A stretch of DNA of 64,000 nucleotides from Paenibacillus sp. An7 (GCF_009870785.1 NZ_WTWX01000010.1:84589-148588); one strand, 5' to 3'; counted from the first letter of the stretch, positions 33,557-42,446 are shown. Numbers and translations are program-made. Notes: generated from the letters alone by a model not told the origin.

Positions 33557-34861
33557 GACATTGTAACCATTACGAATTTATTTTTACTTGTTATATTGAT
33601 TGGACTCACTGCTTTTTTCGTTGCATCCGAATTTGCTGTTGTTAAAATACGTATGTCTCAGATCGACCAACTCATTGCCGAAGGCAATAAGAAAGCGGTC
33701 TTAGCGAAGAAGGTCGTCGCCGATCTAGATTATTATCTTTCAGCCTGTCAATTAGGTATTACGGTTACGGCGCTCGGACTTGGGGCTCTAGGAAAGCCGA
33801 CGGTTGAACGCTTATTATATCCATTATTTGATTATTTACAGGTACCAGGATCAATTGCTTCTGCTGCTTCTTATGCGATTGCTTTTATTTTCGTAACCTT
33901 TCTGCATGTAGTAGTGGGAGAGATGGCACCTAAGACGGTAGCGATTCAATACGCCGAGAAGATGACGATGTTGCTAGCTGCACCCCTTTATGGGTTTGGT
34001 AAGGTGATGTATCCATTCATTTGGGCATTAAATGGGGCGTCACGTGTCCTTCTTCGCGCTTTTGGTGTAAAGGCTGCGGAACATGATCAGGCCTATTCGG
34101 AAGACGAGCTGCGAATTATTATGAATCAAAGTTATGAAGGCGGCGAGATTAATCAGACGAAGCTTGCCTACATGGAAAATGTTTTTTCATTTGACGAGCG
34201 CGTTGCCAGAGACATTATGGTTCCTAGGACGGAACTGATTACTTTAGATAAGGATATGCAGTATGCAGATATCATACCTATTCTAGATCAATACAACTAC
34301 TCCCGTTATCCTGTCATTGAGGCAGGGGACAAAGATCGAATCGCTGGGGTAGTGAATGTAAAGAAGATGCTGCCCTATATTGTTTCTGAAAAAGAAAGCA
34401 CGCTTGCGGATTTCATCCGGGAACTTCCTTATGTTGTTGAAAACACAAGAATTCAGGATGCCATGATCAAAATGCAGCAGCAACAAGTGCATATGGCCGT
34501 CGTTATTGATGAATATGGAGGTACATCCGGCATTCTTACCATGGAAGATATATTAGAAGAAATTGTAGGCGAGATTCGTGATGAATTTGATGCGGATGAA
34601 GTAGCCGATATACAAAAAACAGGGGAGCATGAGTATTTGATTAACGGGCGTGTCCTCCTGGACGAATTGGAGAAGCAGTTTGGTTTCATCTTTGAGGGCG
34701 ATGAAGAGATGGACACCATTGGAGGTTGGATTCAATATCAAAAAGGTACGACGGTTGAGACCGGTGATGTGATTGAACATGGAGAATTTACATGGACTGT
34801 AGCTGAGATGGATAACTTTCAGATTAAACAAGTTATTCTTCAGCGTGTTCATCATAAATAG
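33554..34861 (+). CDS. CorC/HlyC-type CBS-domain membrane protein (UPF0053)
   Basis: This 435-residue protein has an N-terminal DUF21/CNNM membrane domain (three to four helices, LTAFFVASEFAVVKIRMSQIDQL), a pair of CBS domains (about 215-345, with ARDIMVPRTELITLD, YSRYPVIE and MAVVIDEYGGTSGILTMEDILEEIVGEI in outline) and a C-terminal CorC_HlyC domain. Relatives such as B. subtilis MpfA (YhdP) export Mg2+, so Mg2+ efflux is the leading idea. Translation starts at TTG 33554. The MDI opening matches relatives. A tandem paralogue follows, sharing the unusual start element. Confidence 0.9.
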   Translation: MDIVTITNLFLLVILIGLTAFFVASEFAVVKIRMSQIDQLIAEGNKKAVLAKKVVADLDYYLSACQLGITVTALGLGALGKPTVERLLYPLFDYLQVPGSIASAASYAIAFIFVTFLHVVVGEMAPKTVAIQYAEKMTMLLAAPLYGFGKVMYPFIWALNGASRVLLRAFGVKAAEHDQAYSEDELRIIMNQSYEGGEINQTKLAYMENVFSFDERVARDIMVPRTELITLDKDMQYADIIPILDQYNYSRYPVIEAGDKDRIAGVVNVKKMLPYIVSEKESTLADFIRELPYVVENTRIQDAMIKMQQQQVHMAVVIDEYGGTSGILTMEDILEEIVGEIRDEFDADEVADIQKTGEHEYLINGRVLLDELEKQFGFIFEGDEEMDTIGGWIQYQKGTTVETGDVIEHGEFTWTVAEMDNFQIKQVILQRVHHK

Positions 34862-34902
34862 AGGGATTCTCTTTTGATGAAAGAAAGTAAGATCAATTTC
34901 TT

Positions 34903-34936
34903 GGAGGTGAATCCCTCAGCCTGAGGGAATGAATTG
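34903..34936 (+). promoter_or_regulatory. Shine-Dalgarno, hairpin spacer and TTG start of second CorC-like gene
   Basis: GGAGG (34903-34907) is 26 bases from TTG 34934. The 17 bases at 34912-34928 form the stem TCCCTC/GAGGGA around AGCCT. Removing them again leaves nine bases. An in-frame TGA lies four codons before TTG, as in the paralogue. Confidence 0.75.
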
Positions 34937-35980
34937 GACGGAATAATTGCGTTAAACTTAGTTTTGGTTGCTGTATTTATTGGACTCACCGCTTTCTTTG
35001 TCGGAGCTGAATTTGCAATTCTTAAAGTACGGATGTCCAGAATCGAACAACTGATTGCGAATGGGAATAAAAAAGCGATAACTGCTAAAAAAGTAGCACA
35101 TGATCTTGATTATTATCTATCAGCCTGTCAGCTCGGTATTACCATTACTGCGCTTGTACTTGGTGCGCTGGGTGAACCGACAGTTGAAAAGATACTGCAT
35201 CCGATATTTGAACATTTTAGTGTACCAGAAGCTCTAGCAACTGTGCTATCATACACTATTGCCCTCGCTATTATTACATTTTTGCATGTTGTTATCGGTG
35301 AATTGGCACCAAAGACACTAGCAATTCAGTTTGCAGAAAAGATGACATTACTACTTGCTACACCGCTTTATTGGTTCGGTAAAGTCATGTATCCGTTCAT
35401 TTATGGACTGAATGGTTCTGCTCGGATCTTGCTTCGTATATTTGGGGTGAAACCTTCTGGCCACGATACTGTGTATTCTGAAGAGGAACTTAAGCTGATT
35501 GTGAATCATAGCTATGAACGCGGAGAGATCAATCAAACAGAACTTGATTATCTGGAGAACATTTTTGCATTTGATGAACGATTGCTTAAAGAAATTATGA
35601 TCGAACGCGAGCAGATCGTTATTTTAAGCAGCGGAATGTCCCTTAACGAGATGATGGAAATTCTGAACCAGAATGAATACACGCGGTATCCCGTTAACGA
35701 AGAGGAAAATAAACATAGATTTATCGGATTTATTAACACGAAAGAAATGCTGACAAGTTTGGCTGCAGGAAGAGAATGTAGAATGAGTGACTTTATCCAT
35801 GATATGCCTCGCTTCTCGCAGAACGCTTCAATTAAAGATGTTCTCATAAAAATGCAGCAAAGTCGTGTTCATATCGCGGCAGTAACGAATGAAGAAGGGA
35901 TTACGATAGGGCTCGTTACGATGGAAGATATCTTAGAAGAAATTGTAGGAGATATTCGTGACGAAGCGGTGCTCATCTAA
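34934..35980 (+). CDS. CorC-like CBS-domain membrane protein lacking the C-terminal domain
   Basis: This paralogue of the preceding protein (LTAFFVGAEFAILKVRMSRIEQL) has the same DUF21 membrane domain and CBS pair but stops at 348 residues, right after MEDILEEIVGDIRDE. It lacks the roughly 85-residue CorC_HlyC domain, and the bases after the stop show no continuation in another frame. The end is thus a clean deletion, not a fresh frameshift. KEIMIEREQ replaces the MVPRTE motif of active relatives. It may act as a partner or regulator of the full-length copy. It starts at TTG 34934 and is followed by a terminator. Confidence 0.85.
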   Translation: MDGIIALNLVLVAVFIGLTAFFVGAEFAILKVRMSRIEQLIANGNKKAITAKKVAHDLDYYLSACQLGITITALVLGALGEPTVEKILHPIFEHFSVPEALATVLSYTIALAIITFLHVVIGELAPKTLAIQFAEKMTLLLATPLYWFGKVMYPFIYGLNGSARILLRIFGVKPSGHDTVYSEEELKLIVNHSYERGEINQTELDYLENIFAFDERLLKEIMIEREQIVILSSGMSLNEMMEILNQNEYTRYPVNEEENKHRFIGFINTKEMLTSLAAGRECRMSDFIHDMPRFSQNASIKDVLIKMQQSRVHIAAVTNEEGITIGLVTMEDILEEIVGDIRDEAVLI

Positions 35981-35984
35981 TCAT

Positions 35985-36026
35985 AGCCTGCCTAGATCTA
36001 TTGTGATCGGGCGGGCTTGTATTTTT
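35985..36026 (+). terminator. Terminator of the CorC-like pair
   Basis: AGCCTGCC pairs with GGCGGGCT (one G-T pair) and is followed by TGTATTTTT. Confidence 0.75.
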
Positions 36027-36039
36027 GAAGCAAATCATA

Positions 36040-36057
36040 TATCTTAAATTTAAGATA
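36040..36057. promoter_or_regulatory. MhqR-type operator upstream of the dioxygenase gene
   Basis: TATCTTAAATTTAAGATA is a perfect 18-base palindrome 60 bases before the start codon. It shares the TATCT...AGATA ends of the B. subtilis MhqR site, which controls quinone-responsive dioxygenases of this kind. Confidence 0.65.
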
Positions 36058-36116
36058 ATATAATCATTAATCAATCGGAGCTTGCAGCTACATTAATTAA
36101 TAAAGGAGAGCTCATT

Positions 36117-37058
36117 ATGTATACGATTGCAGGTCATCATCATATTTCTATGCTCACAAAGGAAGCGAAAGAAAACAATCAATTTTATACAAAGGTACTC
36201 GGTTTACGCAGAGTGAAAAAGACGGTTAATCAAGATGACCCTGGTATGTATCATCTTTTTTATGGTGATGTAACAGGAAGTGCAGGAACAGAACTATCTT
36301 TTTTTGAAATGCCTCACGTAGGCAGTACGATTCGTGGAACGAATAGCATTAGCCAGATTGGGCTGCTTGTCCCATCCTATGAGAGTTTGGTTTTTTGGAA
36401 AAATAGATTTGAGATACTTGAGGTACAACATGGAGAAATCACCCAATATGCGGGGAAAGATGCACTGCATTTTCAGGATAACGAAGGTCTCCGAATGGTG
36501 CTGCTGAACAATAACGGATTAGAAATTCCTGAATACTGGTCAGCATGGGAAGAATCTGTGGTGCCTGTAGAGCATCGTATATTAGGAATGGGTGCGATTG
36601 AATTAACCGTACGTCATGCAGATCAATTAGACAAAACCTTAAAGGGACTCCTCGGTTATGTAGAGGCATCTCGTTCGGAGCATGAAGTAGTGTATCAATC
36701 CATAGTTGGACAGTCCTTTGGAGAGTTTGTAGTGAAACAGCAGGATGGCCCTACGGAAAAACCCGGCAAAGGAAGTATTCATCATATTGCGATCCGTGTG
36801 AAGGACGAAGAAGAATTGCGTTATTGGGATAGGGCTGCAAACGAACAGGGATTCCGCACTTCTGGGATCGTAGATCGGTTCTACTTCCAAAGTTTATATT
36901 TCCGTGAATTAAATGGAATTTTATTCGAAATGGCGACAGACGGTCCTGGATTTACAGTGGATGCAAGTGTGGAGTCGCTTGGAAAAGGATTAGATCTGCC
37001 TCCTTTTTTAGAAGAGAGACGTGCCGAGATTGAAGCGAATTTGCAGCCCATTGATTGA
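36117..37058 (+). CDS. Ring-cleaving dioxygenase of the glyoxalase superfamily (MhqO-like)
   Basis: This 313-residue cytosolic protein has two vicinal-oxygen-chelate halves. AGHHHISMLT and SIHHIAIRV supply metal-binding His residues, and FEMATDGPGF near the end supplies a Glu. It resembles B. subtilis MhqA/MhqO/MhqE, Fe-dependent enzymes that detoxify hydroquinones and catechols. AAAGGAG eight bases before ATG supports the start. The MhqR-like palindrome upstream suggests induction by quinones. The regulator is not in this window. Confidence 0.88.
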   Translation: MYTIAGHHHISMLTKEAKENNQFYTKVLGLRRVKKTVNQDDPGMYHLFYGDVTGSAGTELSFFEMPHVGSTIRGTNSISQIGLLVPSYESLVFWKNRFEILEVQHGEITQYAGKDALHFQDNEGLRMVLLNNNGLEIPEYWSAWEESVVPVEHRILGMGAIELTVRHADQLDKTLKGLLGYVEASRSEHEVVYQSIVGQSFGEFVVKQQDGPTEKPGKGSIHHIAIRVKDEEELRYWDRAANEQGFRTSGIVDRFYFQSLYFRELNGILFEMATDGPGFTVDASVESLGKGLDLPPFLEERRAEIEANLQPID

Positions 37059-37151
37059 TTACTTAGTAGGGATAGAGATGGAAAGCTTGTTCTATACTGC
37101 AAAGAATTTATAGTATGCACTACGCGAATATTACCCATACTTTAATGCTTA

Positions 37152-37190
37152 AAAAGAAGAAGAGCCAAGTATAGACCTGACTCTTCTTTA
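37152..37190 (-). terminator. Terminator of the GH127 gene
   Basis: On the minus strand AAGAAGAG and CTCTTCTT pair around a 15-base loop and lead into CTTTTT. It may also act in the plus direction. Confidence 0.6.
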
Positions 37191-37209
37191 GGTGGTACGG
37201 AGGTGACGG

Positions 37210-37261
37210 CTCCAATTCGGCTCAGTACTCATCGTAATCTGACCGAAGGAGATAGCTTTTT
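37210..37261 (+). terminator. Strong plus-strand hairpin between convergent genes
   Basis: CTCC, TTCGG and CAG pair with CTG, CCGAA and GGAG to form a three-part stem, followed by GCTTTTTC. It sits beyond the dioxygenase gene and ahead of the 3' end of the convergent GH127 gene, probably as a second terminator. Confidence 0.5.
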
Positions 37262-37309
37262 CTTACGTTCCCCTAGTAAATTTCTCGTGATTGAAAGGCT
37301 ATATTTTAA

Positions 37310-39283
37310 TTAGGACTGTTCTCGGATCCAGACCTGCATCTCACCTGGTGTACGGTTCCCCCATAATGTGTATGGAACAGCTAGCAGCCGCTGAGATTCC
37401 TGCTTCGGCGGTGCACTAGAGTAGAGAGTATCTTTCTGTTCTTTATCTTCTTCTTGGCGGATACCGTCCATTTCAAGGAATACAATTTCATCATTCCATA
37501 TGCCGGTTACTTCGCGAATTTGAGCATCTGCTGGCAGACGAACAGATGTAAGCGGAGAGACGTTATCCATCTCTTCCAGACAATAAACGAGCGGACCGCG
37601 CTGCAGGGCCACCCGGCCTGCATTTGCTCTTACGTTTGAATGAGAATACAGACGCCGTGCTTGCATATCAAAATGAATGGACAGCTGATCGCCTTTCTTC
37701 CATGTGCGTTTGAAGTAGGCATATCCATCACGAATTTCAGCCGTAATTTCTTCTCCGTTTACGCGGAAGGACGTGTCCTGAGACCAGGATGGTACCCGTA
37801 CAGCAAGAGTGAACATTCCATCGCCTTCTACTTCTTGAACTTGTAAGCTCGCTAGTCCATTCCAAGGTAGTTCACTTGTAAGCTCAATTGTTGCTTTACT
37901 AGAGCCAAGTGTGACCTGGGTTTCATTACCGATATATAAATGGGTATAAAGTGTATCCTCGCTTGCAGTAAAGATATATGAGCCAAGGGAAGATAACAAA
38001 CGGGCAACGTTAGGAGGACAGCAAGCACAGCCATACCATTTTTGACGAACGGCTTTCACATGATGTTTTCCTGGATTTCCTTTGCTTGCTTCCGGCCATA
38101 CTTCCATCGGATTTACATAGAAATAATGTTTTCCATCCTCAGCAATTCCGGCTGTTACCGTATTGTATAGTGCACGCTCCATCACATCTGCGTATTCACC
38201 TTTCATCTCTGCTTGAAGCATGCGTCTAGCAAAGAAAATAAGGCCAATGGATGCACAGGTTTCGGAATAGTTTGTATCATTAGGCAGGTCATAGTCAAAA
38301 GTAAAGGCTTCCCCGTGATGGGTTGAACCAATGCTGCCATTCACATACATTTGTTTATGGACAATGTTATTCCATAATCTTTTACAAGCATTCAGCAGTT
38401 CCTGATCCCCTTTGAGAATGGCTAAATCCGCCATTGCGGTATACATGTAAACTGCCCTTACTGCATGGCCTACCGCTACTTCTTGTTCCCGAACCGGTTT
38501 GTGCGCCTGCCAGTATTCGAGGGTAGGAAAATGTTTTTGTACAACATCACCCGTCCAGAAAGACTTCCGTCCCCGGCGCTCCCATTCTTCGCGGAAGAAA
38601 CTTGGCTTTTGACCTCTCTCATCGATAAAGAAAGAGCTGAGATCGAGGTATTTTGAATCACCAGTTACTTGGTACAGTTTAATGAGAGCAAGCTCTATTT
38701 CCTGATGACCATCATATCCTCGGATTTGACCGGGCTCTGGCCCATAGGTAAGGCAGATGAAGTCAGCAAATTTCTTTGCTACATCCAAAAGTTTGGTTTT
38801 ACCTGTACCTTCGTAATAGGCAACAGCCGCTTCAATTAAATGACCAGCCGTATAAAATTCATGACAGTCATGAAGATTGGTCAGCCGTTTATCTGGAGCA
38901 GCCACCATGAAATAGGTATTAATGTAACCGTCCTCATCTTGTGCAGCAGCAATCAGGTCAATGGCTTCATCAGCGATCTTGGCAAGATCAGGGTCAGGAG
39001 AAGTGGATAGAGAGAAGCCAACGGCTTCGAGCCATTTGTATAGATCAGTGTCCTGAAATACAAAGCCATGGAACTCACCTTCCTCAAGTCCGGCAGCAAT
39101 GCGGAAATTACGAATCGCTCTGCTTGGCTCAGCGTCAGGAATTGCATCATTTAATGCATCCCATTGGTAAGGGATAACCGTATTTTTAACAAGTTCAACA
39201 TAAGGAGTCCAATAGGAATCGTTAATGGCAATATTTTTTAGCGGTAAAGGTTGAGATGGAAACGCACTGGTTACTTTATTCAT
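37310..39283 (-). CDS. Glycoside hydrolase family 127 (beta-L-arabinofuranosidase-like)
   Basis: This 657-residue cytosolic enzyme, formerly DUF1680, has an N-terminal (alpha/alpha)6 barrel and C-terminal beta domains. Family residues are clear: the Glu in ETCASIG, and the zinc-binding and nucleophile cysteines in YGCACCPPN. GH127 members release beta-L-arabinofuranose or related sugars from plant glycans or glycoproteins. No signal peptide is present, so it acts on imported oligosaccharides. GGAG nine bases before ATG 39283 sets the start, although the frame reaches 39373. It is divergent from an AraC regulator that probably controls it. Confidence 0.9.
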   Translation of the reverse strand: MNKVTSAFPSQPLPLKNIAINDSYWTPYVELVKNTVIPYQWDALNDAIPDAEPSRAIRNFRIAAGLEEGEFHGFVFQDTDLYKWLEAVGFSLSTSPDPDLAKIADEAIDLIAAAQDEDGYINTYFMVAAPDKRLTNLHDCHEFYTAGHLIEAAVAYYEGTGKTKLLDVAKKFADFICLTYGPEPGQIRGYDGHQEIELALIKLYQVTGDSKYLDLSSFFIDERGQKPSFFREEWERRGRKSFWTGDVVQKHFPTLEYWQAHKPVREQEVAVGHAVRAVYMYTAMADLAILKGDQELLNACKRLWNNIVHKQMYVNGSIGSTHHGEAFTFDYDLPNDTNYSETCASIGLIFFARRMLQAEMKGEYADVMERALYNTVTAGIAEDGKHYFYVNPMEVWPEASKGNPGKHHVKAVRQKWYGCACCPPNVARLLSSLGSYIFTASEDTLYTHLYIGNETQVTLGSSKATIELTSELPWNGLASLQVQEVEGDGMFTLAVRVPSWSQDTSFRVNGEEITAEIRDGYAYFKRTWKKGDQLSIHFDMQARRLYSHSNVRANAGRVALQRGPLVYCLEEMDNVSPLTSVRLPADAQIREVTGIWNDEIVFLEMDGIRQEEDKEQKDTLYSSAPPKQESQRLLAVPYTLWGNRTPGEMQVWIREQS

Positions 39284-39405
39284 GATCTCACTCTCCATTT
39301 CATGATCTTTTATTTCATCATAGTGCAGAATGCTGCCCTTTGTCGGTAGAAGGTAAGGTATAATAGGTGTCAAAAACTGACCTCATCATGAGGGGAAAGG
39401 AGAAA
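39284..39405. promoter_or_regulatory. Shared GH127/AraC regulatory region
   Basis: A -10-like TATAAT at 39359-39364 faces the AraC gene, and TTGACA on the minus strand (near 39369-39374) faces the GH127 gene without a clear -10. The two promoters overlap, which allows joint control by the AraC protein. Confidence 0.4.
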
Positions 39406-40233
39406 ATGAATTTGTTATCCCTTTATTTGCAGGAACCTTATACTTTTGTGATGGGCGGACGCTTCTTATCGGATGAATCCTGGTCTCATATGGACCGGAC
39501 AATTGAAGATTATGAACTGATTATTGGCGTATCCGGGGTCATTTTTATTGAAGTGAACGGGTTAATGTACGAAGTGAAGGAAGGGGATGTTTTGCTGCTT
39601 GAACCTGGAGAGAGGCACCGCGGGTACAAGCTTTCCCAGCCTGGGGTTTCATTTTACTGGTTCCACTTTCTATTACCTGAACAGGCATCCTCTGCTGAAG
39701 CAGAATCTTACGGACAAATTCCAAGGTATGCAAGATGCCCAAATCCAAACCGAGTACATATTCTCGCACGTCAGCTTCTGCATGCAGGGAGCGGCGGGTA
39801 TCGAATAGGGAGAGCAGGAGACTATTTTCTGACCACGCTTCTCATTGAACTCGCAGAACAGCTTCAAGACGCAGATGAATATTCGGCACTGAATCCGCAG
39901 CTTCCCGAACTCCTCGAATGGATTCGTCTGCATGCACAAAGTAAGGATATTTCAGTTGAGAAAATAGCAGATCAAATGGGATATAACAAAGATTATTTAT
40001 CGCGTATGTTTAAGAAAAGGTTTGGTGTTGGCGTGCTGGGTTACATTCACCGATTAAAGCTTGATGCTGCCAAAGAAGCACTGACAGGTACAAACTTACA
40101 TATTAAAGAAGTTGCCGCGCTCGTTGGCATAAAAGATGATAAACAGTTTGCCAAATGGTTCAAGCGCTTAGCCGGTGTGACGCCTACATCGTACCGAAGG
40201 GAATTCCGTCTGACCAAGCTGAATAAGGAGTAA
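39406..40233 (+). CDS. AraC-family regulator with cupin sensor domain
   Basis: This 275-residue protein has an N-terminal cupin-like arm (GVIFIEVNGLMYEVKEGDVLLLEPGE) and two C-terminal HTH motifs (SVEKIADQMGYNKDYLSRMFKKRFG and IKEVAALVGIKDDKQFAKWFKR, both abbreviated). Such regulators sense sugars and activate hydrolase genes, so the divergent GH127 gene is the likely target. ATG 39406 is chosen by the nearby GAGGGGAAAGGAG, while in-frame ATG 39388 and a start at 39367 have no site. Confidence 0.88.
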   Translation: MNLLSLYLQEPYTFVMGGRFLSDESWSHMDRTIEDYELIIGVSGVIFIEVNGLMYEVKEGDVLLLEPGERHRGYKLSQPGVSFYWFHFLLPEQASSAEAESYGQIPRYARCPNPNRVHILARQLLHAGSGGYRIGRAGDYFLTTLLIELAEQLQDADEYSALNPQLPELLEWIRLHAQSKDISVEKIADQMGYNKDYLSRMFKKRFGVGVLGYIHRLKLDAAKEALTGTNLHIKEVAALVGIKDDKQFAKWFKRLAGVTPTSYRREFRLTKLNKE

Positions 40234-40335
40234 GTGAATAAAGCTCCTATCATGAATGAAAACAAATGGACCAATAATGTGTTAAAATGAAAGAAAACCG
40301 AGAGTGTCACATGGAATTGAAAGGGTAGATAAAGG

Positions 40336-40572
40336 ATGTCATATACAGCTGAACAGGTAGCCGAATGGATGGTAGAGGAAATTCGTTTTAAAGGGAATTT
40401 ATATCAAGAAGATGCCATTCGTTATGTACGTGAACATTTTGGAGAGGAATTCGTATTTGTTAATGAGAATGGGAATGCCTCACTAGAGAAAGAAGTGAAG
40501 AAAGCTTTCCGTAAACTTCATAAGGGACGAATCGCCTGGGATCGTGATGGATTTATGTGGGGCTGGACCTAA
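40336..40572 (+). CDS. Small DUF6953-like protein
   Basis: This soluble 78-residue protein opens SYTAEQVAEWMVEEI and ends WDRDGFMWGW. The pattern, with FGEEFVFVNENGNASLEKEV in the middle, fits a small family annotated as DUF6953, identified here from memory only. Its function is unknown. It has an adequate AAAGGA upstream and its own terminator. Confidence 0.65.
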   Translation: MSYTAEQVAEWMVEEIRFKGNLYQEDAIRYVREHFGEEFVFVNENGNASLEKEVKKAFRKLHKGRIAWDRDGFMWGWT

Positions 40573-40581
40573 GAGAAATAT

Positions 40582-40613
40582 AAACACGATCCGTGTAATG
40601 GGTCGTGTTTTTT
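40582..40613 (+). terminator. Terminator of the 78-residue gene
   Basis: AAACACGA and TCGTGTTT pair, extended by CC/GG, and continue into T residues. Confidence 0.85.
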
Positions 40614-40763
40614 ACTTGCATCATTGAATAGAGGCGTTAGGAACTAGTTGGAATTTTTTTCTTGTAATATAATCATTATAAAGATTTATCAACAGGTAAT
40701 ATCTATAAATATAGTGTATACTTTTGGTAGGTTTCATCGCGTCGTATGAAATAGAGGTGAACT

Positions 40764-42431
40764 ATGATCAAGGATAAATCACGTTTCTTTCAAAATTTTG
40801 AAGAGGCTGCAAGTCATATTATTGATGTTTTGAAGTCTCTTATTCAAGCAGAGACTATTTTTATAGCTACGAATGATGGTGTAACGAATAAGATATTGAA
40901 AGCTTTTAACAGAGCGGAGATCCTCGTAGAGGAAGGGGGTTCGCTTCCTTACAAGCAATCGTATTGCAGTTTGGTTGGCAGAGAACCGGTTGTTATCTCG
41001 AGCACTCTGGAGCATTCAGTAACGAAGGAATTAGATATTACAGTGCAGATAGGGGACCACTCCTTTGTTGGAGTGCCGATTAGTTATAAGAGCGGAAGAC
41101 TATTTGGAACGTTATGTGTGCTTGATAGAAGCTCAGCGATAATTAAAGATGAAGATATACAGACGCTGTCTTCCATGGCGATGTTCTTGTCTTATATTAT
41201 TGAACTAGAAAGAATTATTGACCTTGAAGTGAAGCGGAATGAAATGCTATATCGAGATAAGAAAGAATTTGAATTGAAAGTCCAGAAATTACGTAATGAA
41301 GTACAAATGGCTGATCAGATGACACAACATAAATCAGAATTTCTGGCCATAATCACTCACGAACTTCGTAATGCAATAAATGGAACGATCGGCATGTCCG
41401 ATCTGCTAGAAACAACGGAGCTTTCGGAGCAGCAACAGGAGTATATGGATCTATTGAAGTCAAGCAACAATTCGCTGTTGTCACTTGTTAATAATATTTT
41501 AGACTATAGTAAGATTGAAGCTGGCAAAGCTGTACTGGAAGAGGATCCGTTTGATCTTGTTTCTACAGTAGAAGATTCCATCTATAGCGTTGCTCCTAGG
41601 ACGCTCGGCAAGCCCGTAGAAGTTATTCTTGATGTAGCTCCAGACATCCCCACATATCTCCTCGGTGATGCTGAGAAAGTACGGCAAATTCTGCTTAATT
41701 TTCTTAGTAACGCAGTGAAGTTTACGCATGAGGGTGAAATCCTTGTATGTCTTCGTCTTTTGAATTCTTCGGATGAGGATCAGGTGTATATTCAAATTAC
41801 CATTCAGGATAGCGGTGTAGGTATAGCAGAAGAGAAAATATCTCAGTTGTTCCAGTATTATTACCAGGCTCATGAAAACGACCATATTCATCACTACGGC
41901 GGAACAGGACTTGGTCTTGCGATCGCACAAAATTTAGTGAACCTGATGGATGGCTCTATTGAGGTAGAGAGTAAGGTCGGAGAGGGTACAAAAATCAGTA
42001 TCATACTTGGATTTAAAGAATATGCCGGCTATGATAATTTACCATTCTCCTCATCTGTTCTTAAACAGATGAAGATCCTGATCATTGATGATAACGATAC
42101 AAGCAGGCAATCACTGGGGAGGCTCTTGAAGAGCTGGGGGATCGAACAAACAGAAGTATCATCTACAGCGGAAGCGATGATCCAGATCCAGTCGGGGTTA
42201 ACTTATGATTTGCTATTAATGGATATCAGTATAGAAGAATCATCGGATATTAGAACATACCTCGGCGAGGATGTGCCAATTGGACTTCTAGCACCCATTG
42301 GGACGACATTGAATGCCGAGCAGAAGAAGAGGTATGCGTTCTTAACTTTTAAACCTTTCCGAAGATTGCAACTATATAATGCGCTTATTGCCTGCCAAAC
42401 AAAAAAATTAACAGCAAACCTTATCGATTAG
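40764..42431 (+). CDS. Cytosolic hybrid histidine kinase (GAF-HisKA-HATPase-REC)
   Basis: This 555-residue kinase has no membrane helix. Residues 15-155 look like a GAF domain (SFVGVPISYKSGRLFGTLCVLD, abbreviated). A coiled coil leads to HisKA with the H-box HELRNAINGTIG, in which Asn-Ala replaces the usual Thr-Pro. The ATPase has QILLNFLSNAVKFT, DSGVGIAE and GGTGLGLAI. The C-terminal receiver has IIDDNDTSR, phospho-acceptor Asp in LLLMDI and Lys in TFKPFR. The signal is unknown. No response regulator or Hpt gene adjoins, so it is an orphan hybrid kinase. Confidence 0.9.
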   Translation: MIKDKSRFFQNFEEAASHIIDVLKSLIQAETIFIATNDGVTNKILKAFNRAEILVEEGGSLPYKQSYCSLVGREPVVISSTLEHSVTKELDITVQIGDHSFVGVPISYKSGRLFGTLCVLDRSSAIIKDEDIQTLSSMAMFLSYIIELERIIDLEVKRNEMLYRDKKEFELKVQKLRNEVQMADQMTQHKSEFLAIITHELRNAINGTIGMSDLLETTELSEQQQEYMDLLKSSNNSLLSLVNNILDYSKIEAGKAVLEEDPFDLVSTVEDSIYSVAPRTLGKPVEVILDVAPDIPTYLLGDAEKVRQILLNFLSNAVKFTHEGEILVCLRLLNSSDEDQVYIQITIQDSGVGIAEEKISQLFQYYYQAHENDHIHHYGGTGLGLAIAQNLVNLMDGSIEVESKVGEGTKISIILGFKEYAGYDNLPFSSSVLKQMKILIIDDNDTSRQSLGRLLKSWGIEQTEVSSTAEAMIQIQSGLTYDLLLMDISIEESSDIRTYLGEDVPIGLLAPIGTTLNAEQKKRYAFLTFKPFRRLQLYNALIACQTKKLTANLID

Positions 42432-42446
42432 ATCGAGGAAGCTATG

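Noticed and set aside
33375..33566. 63-codon frame upstream of and overlapping the first CorC-like gene
   Set aside because: It has only a poor ribosome binding site, no recognisable protein character, and its end is explained by the Shine-Dalgarno and hairpin of the next gene. It might still matter for coupling.
37188..37261. T-box-like sequence (GGTGGTAC followed by a terminator stem)
   Set aside because: The match to the T-box element is partial, no specifier stem is evident, and no plus-strand gene follows. It is better read as a terminator region between convergent genes.
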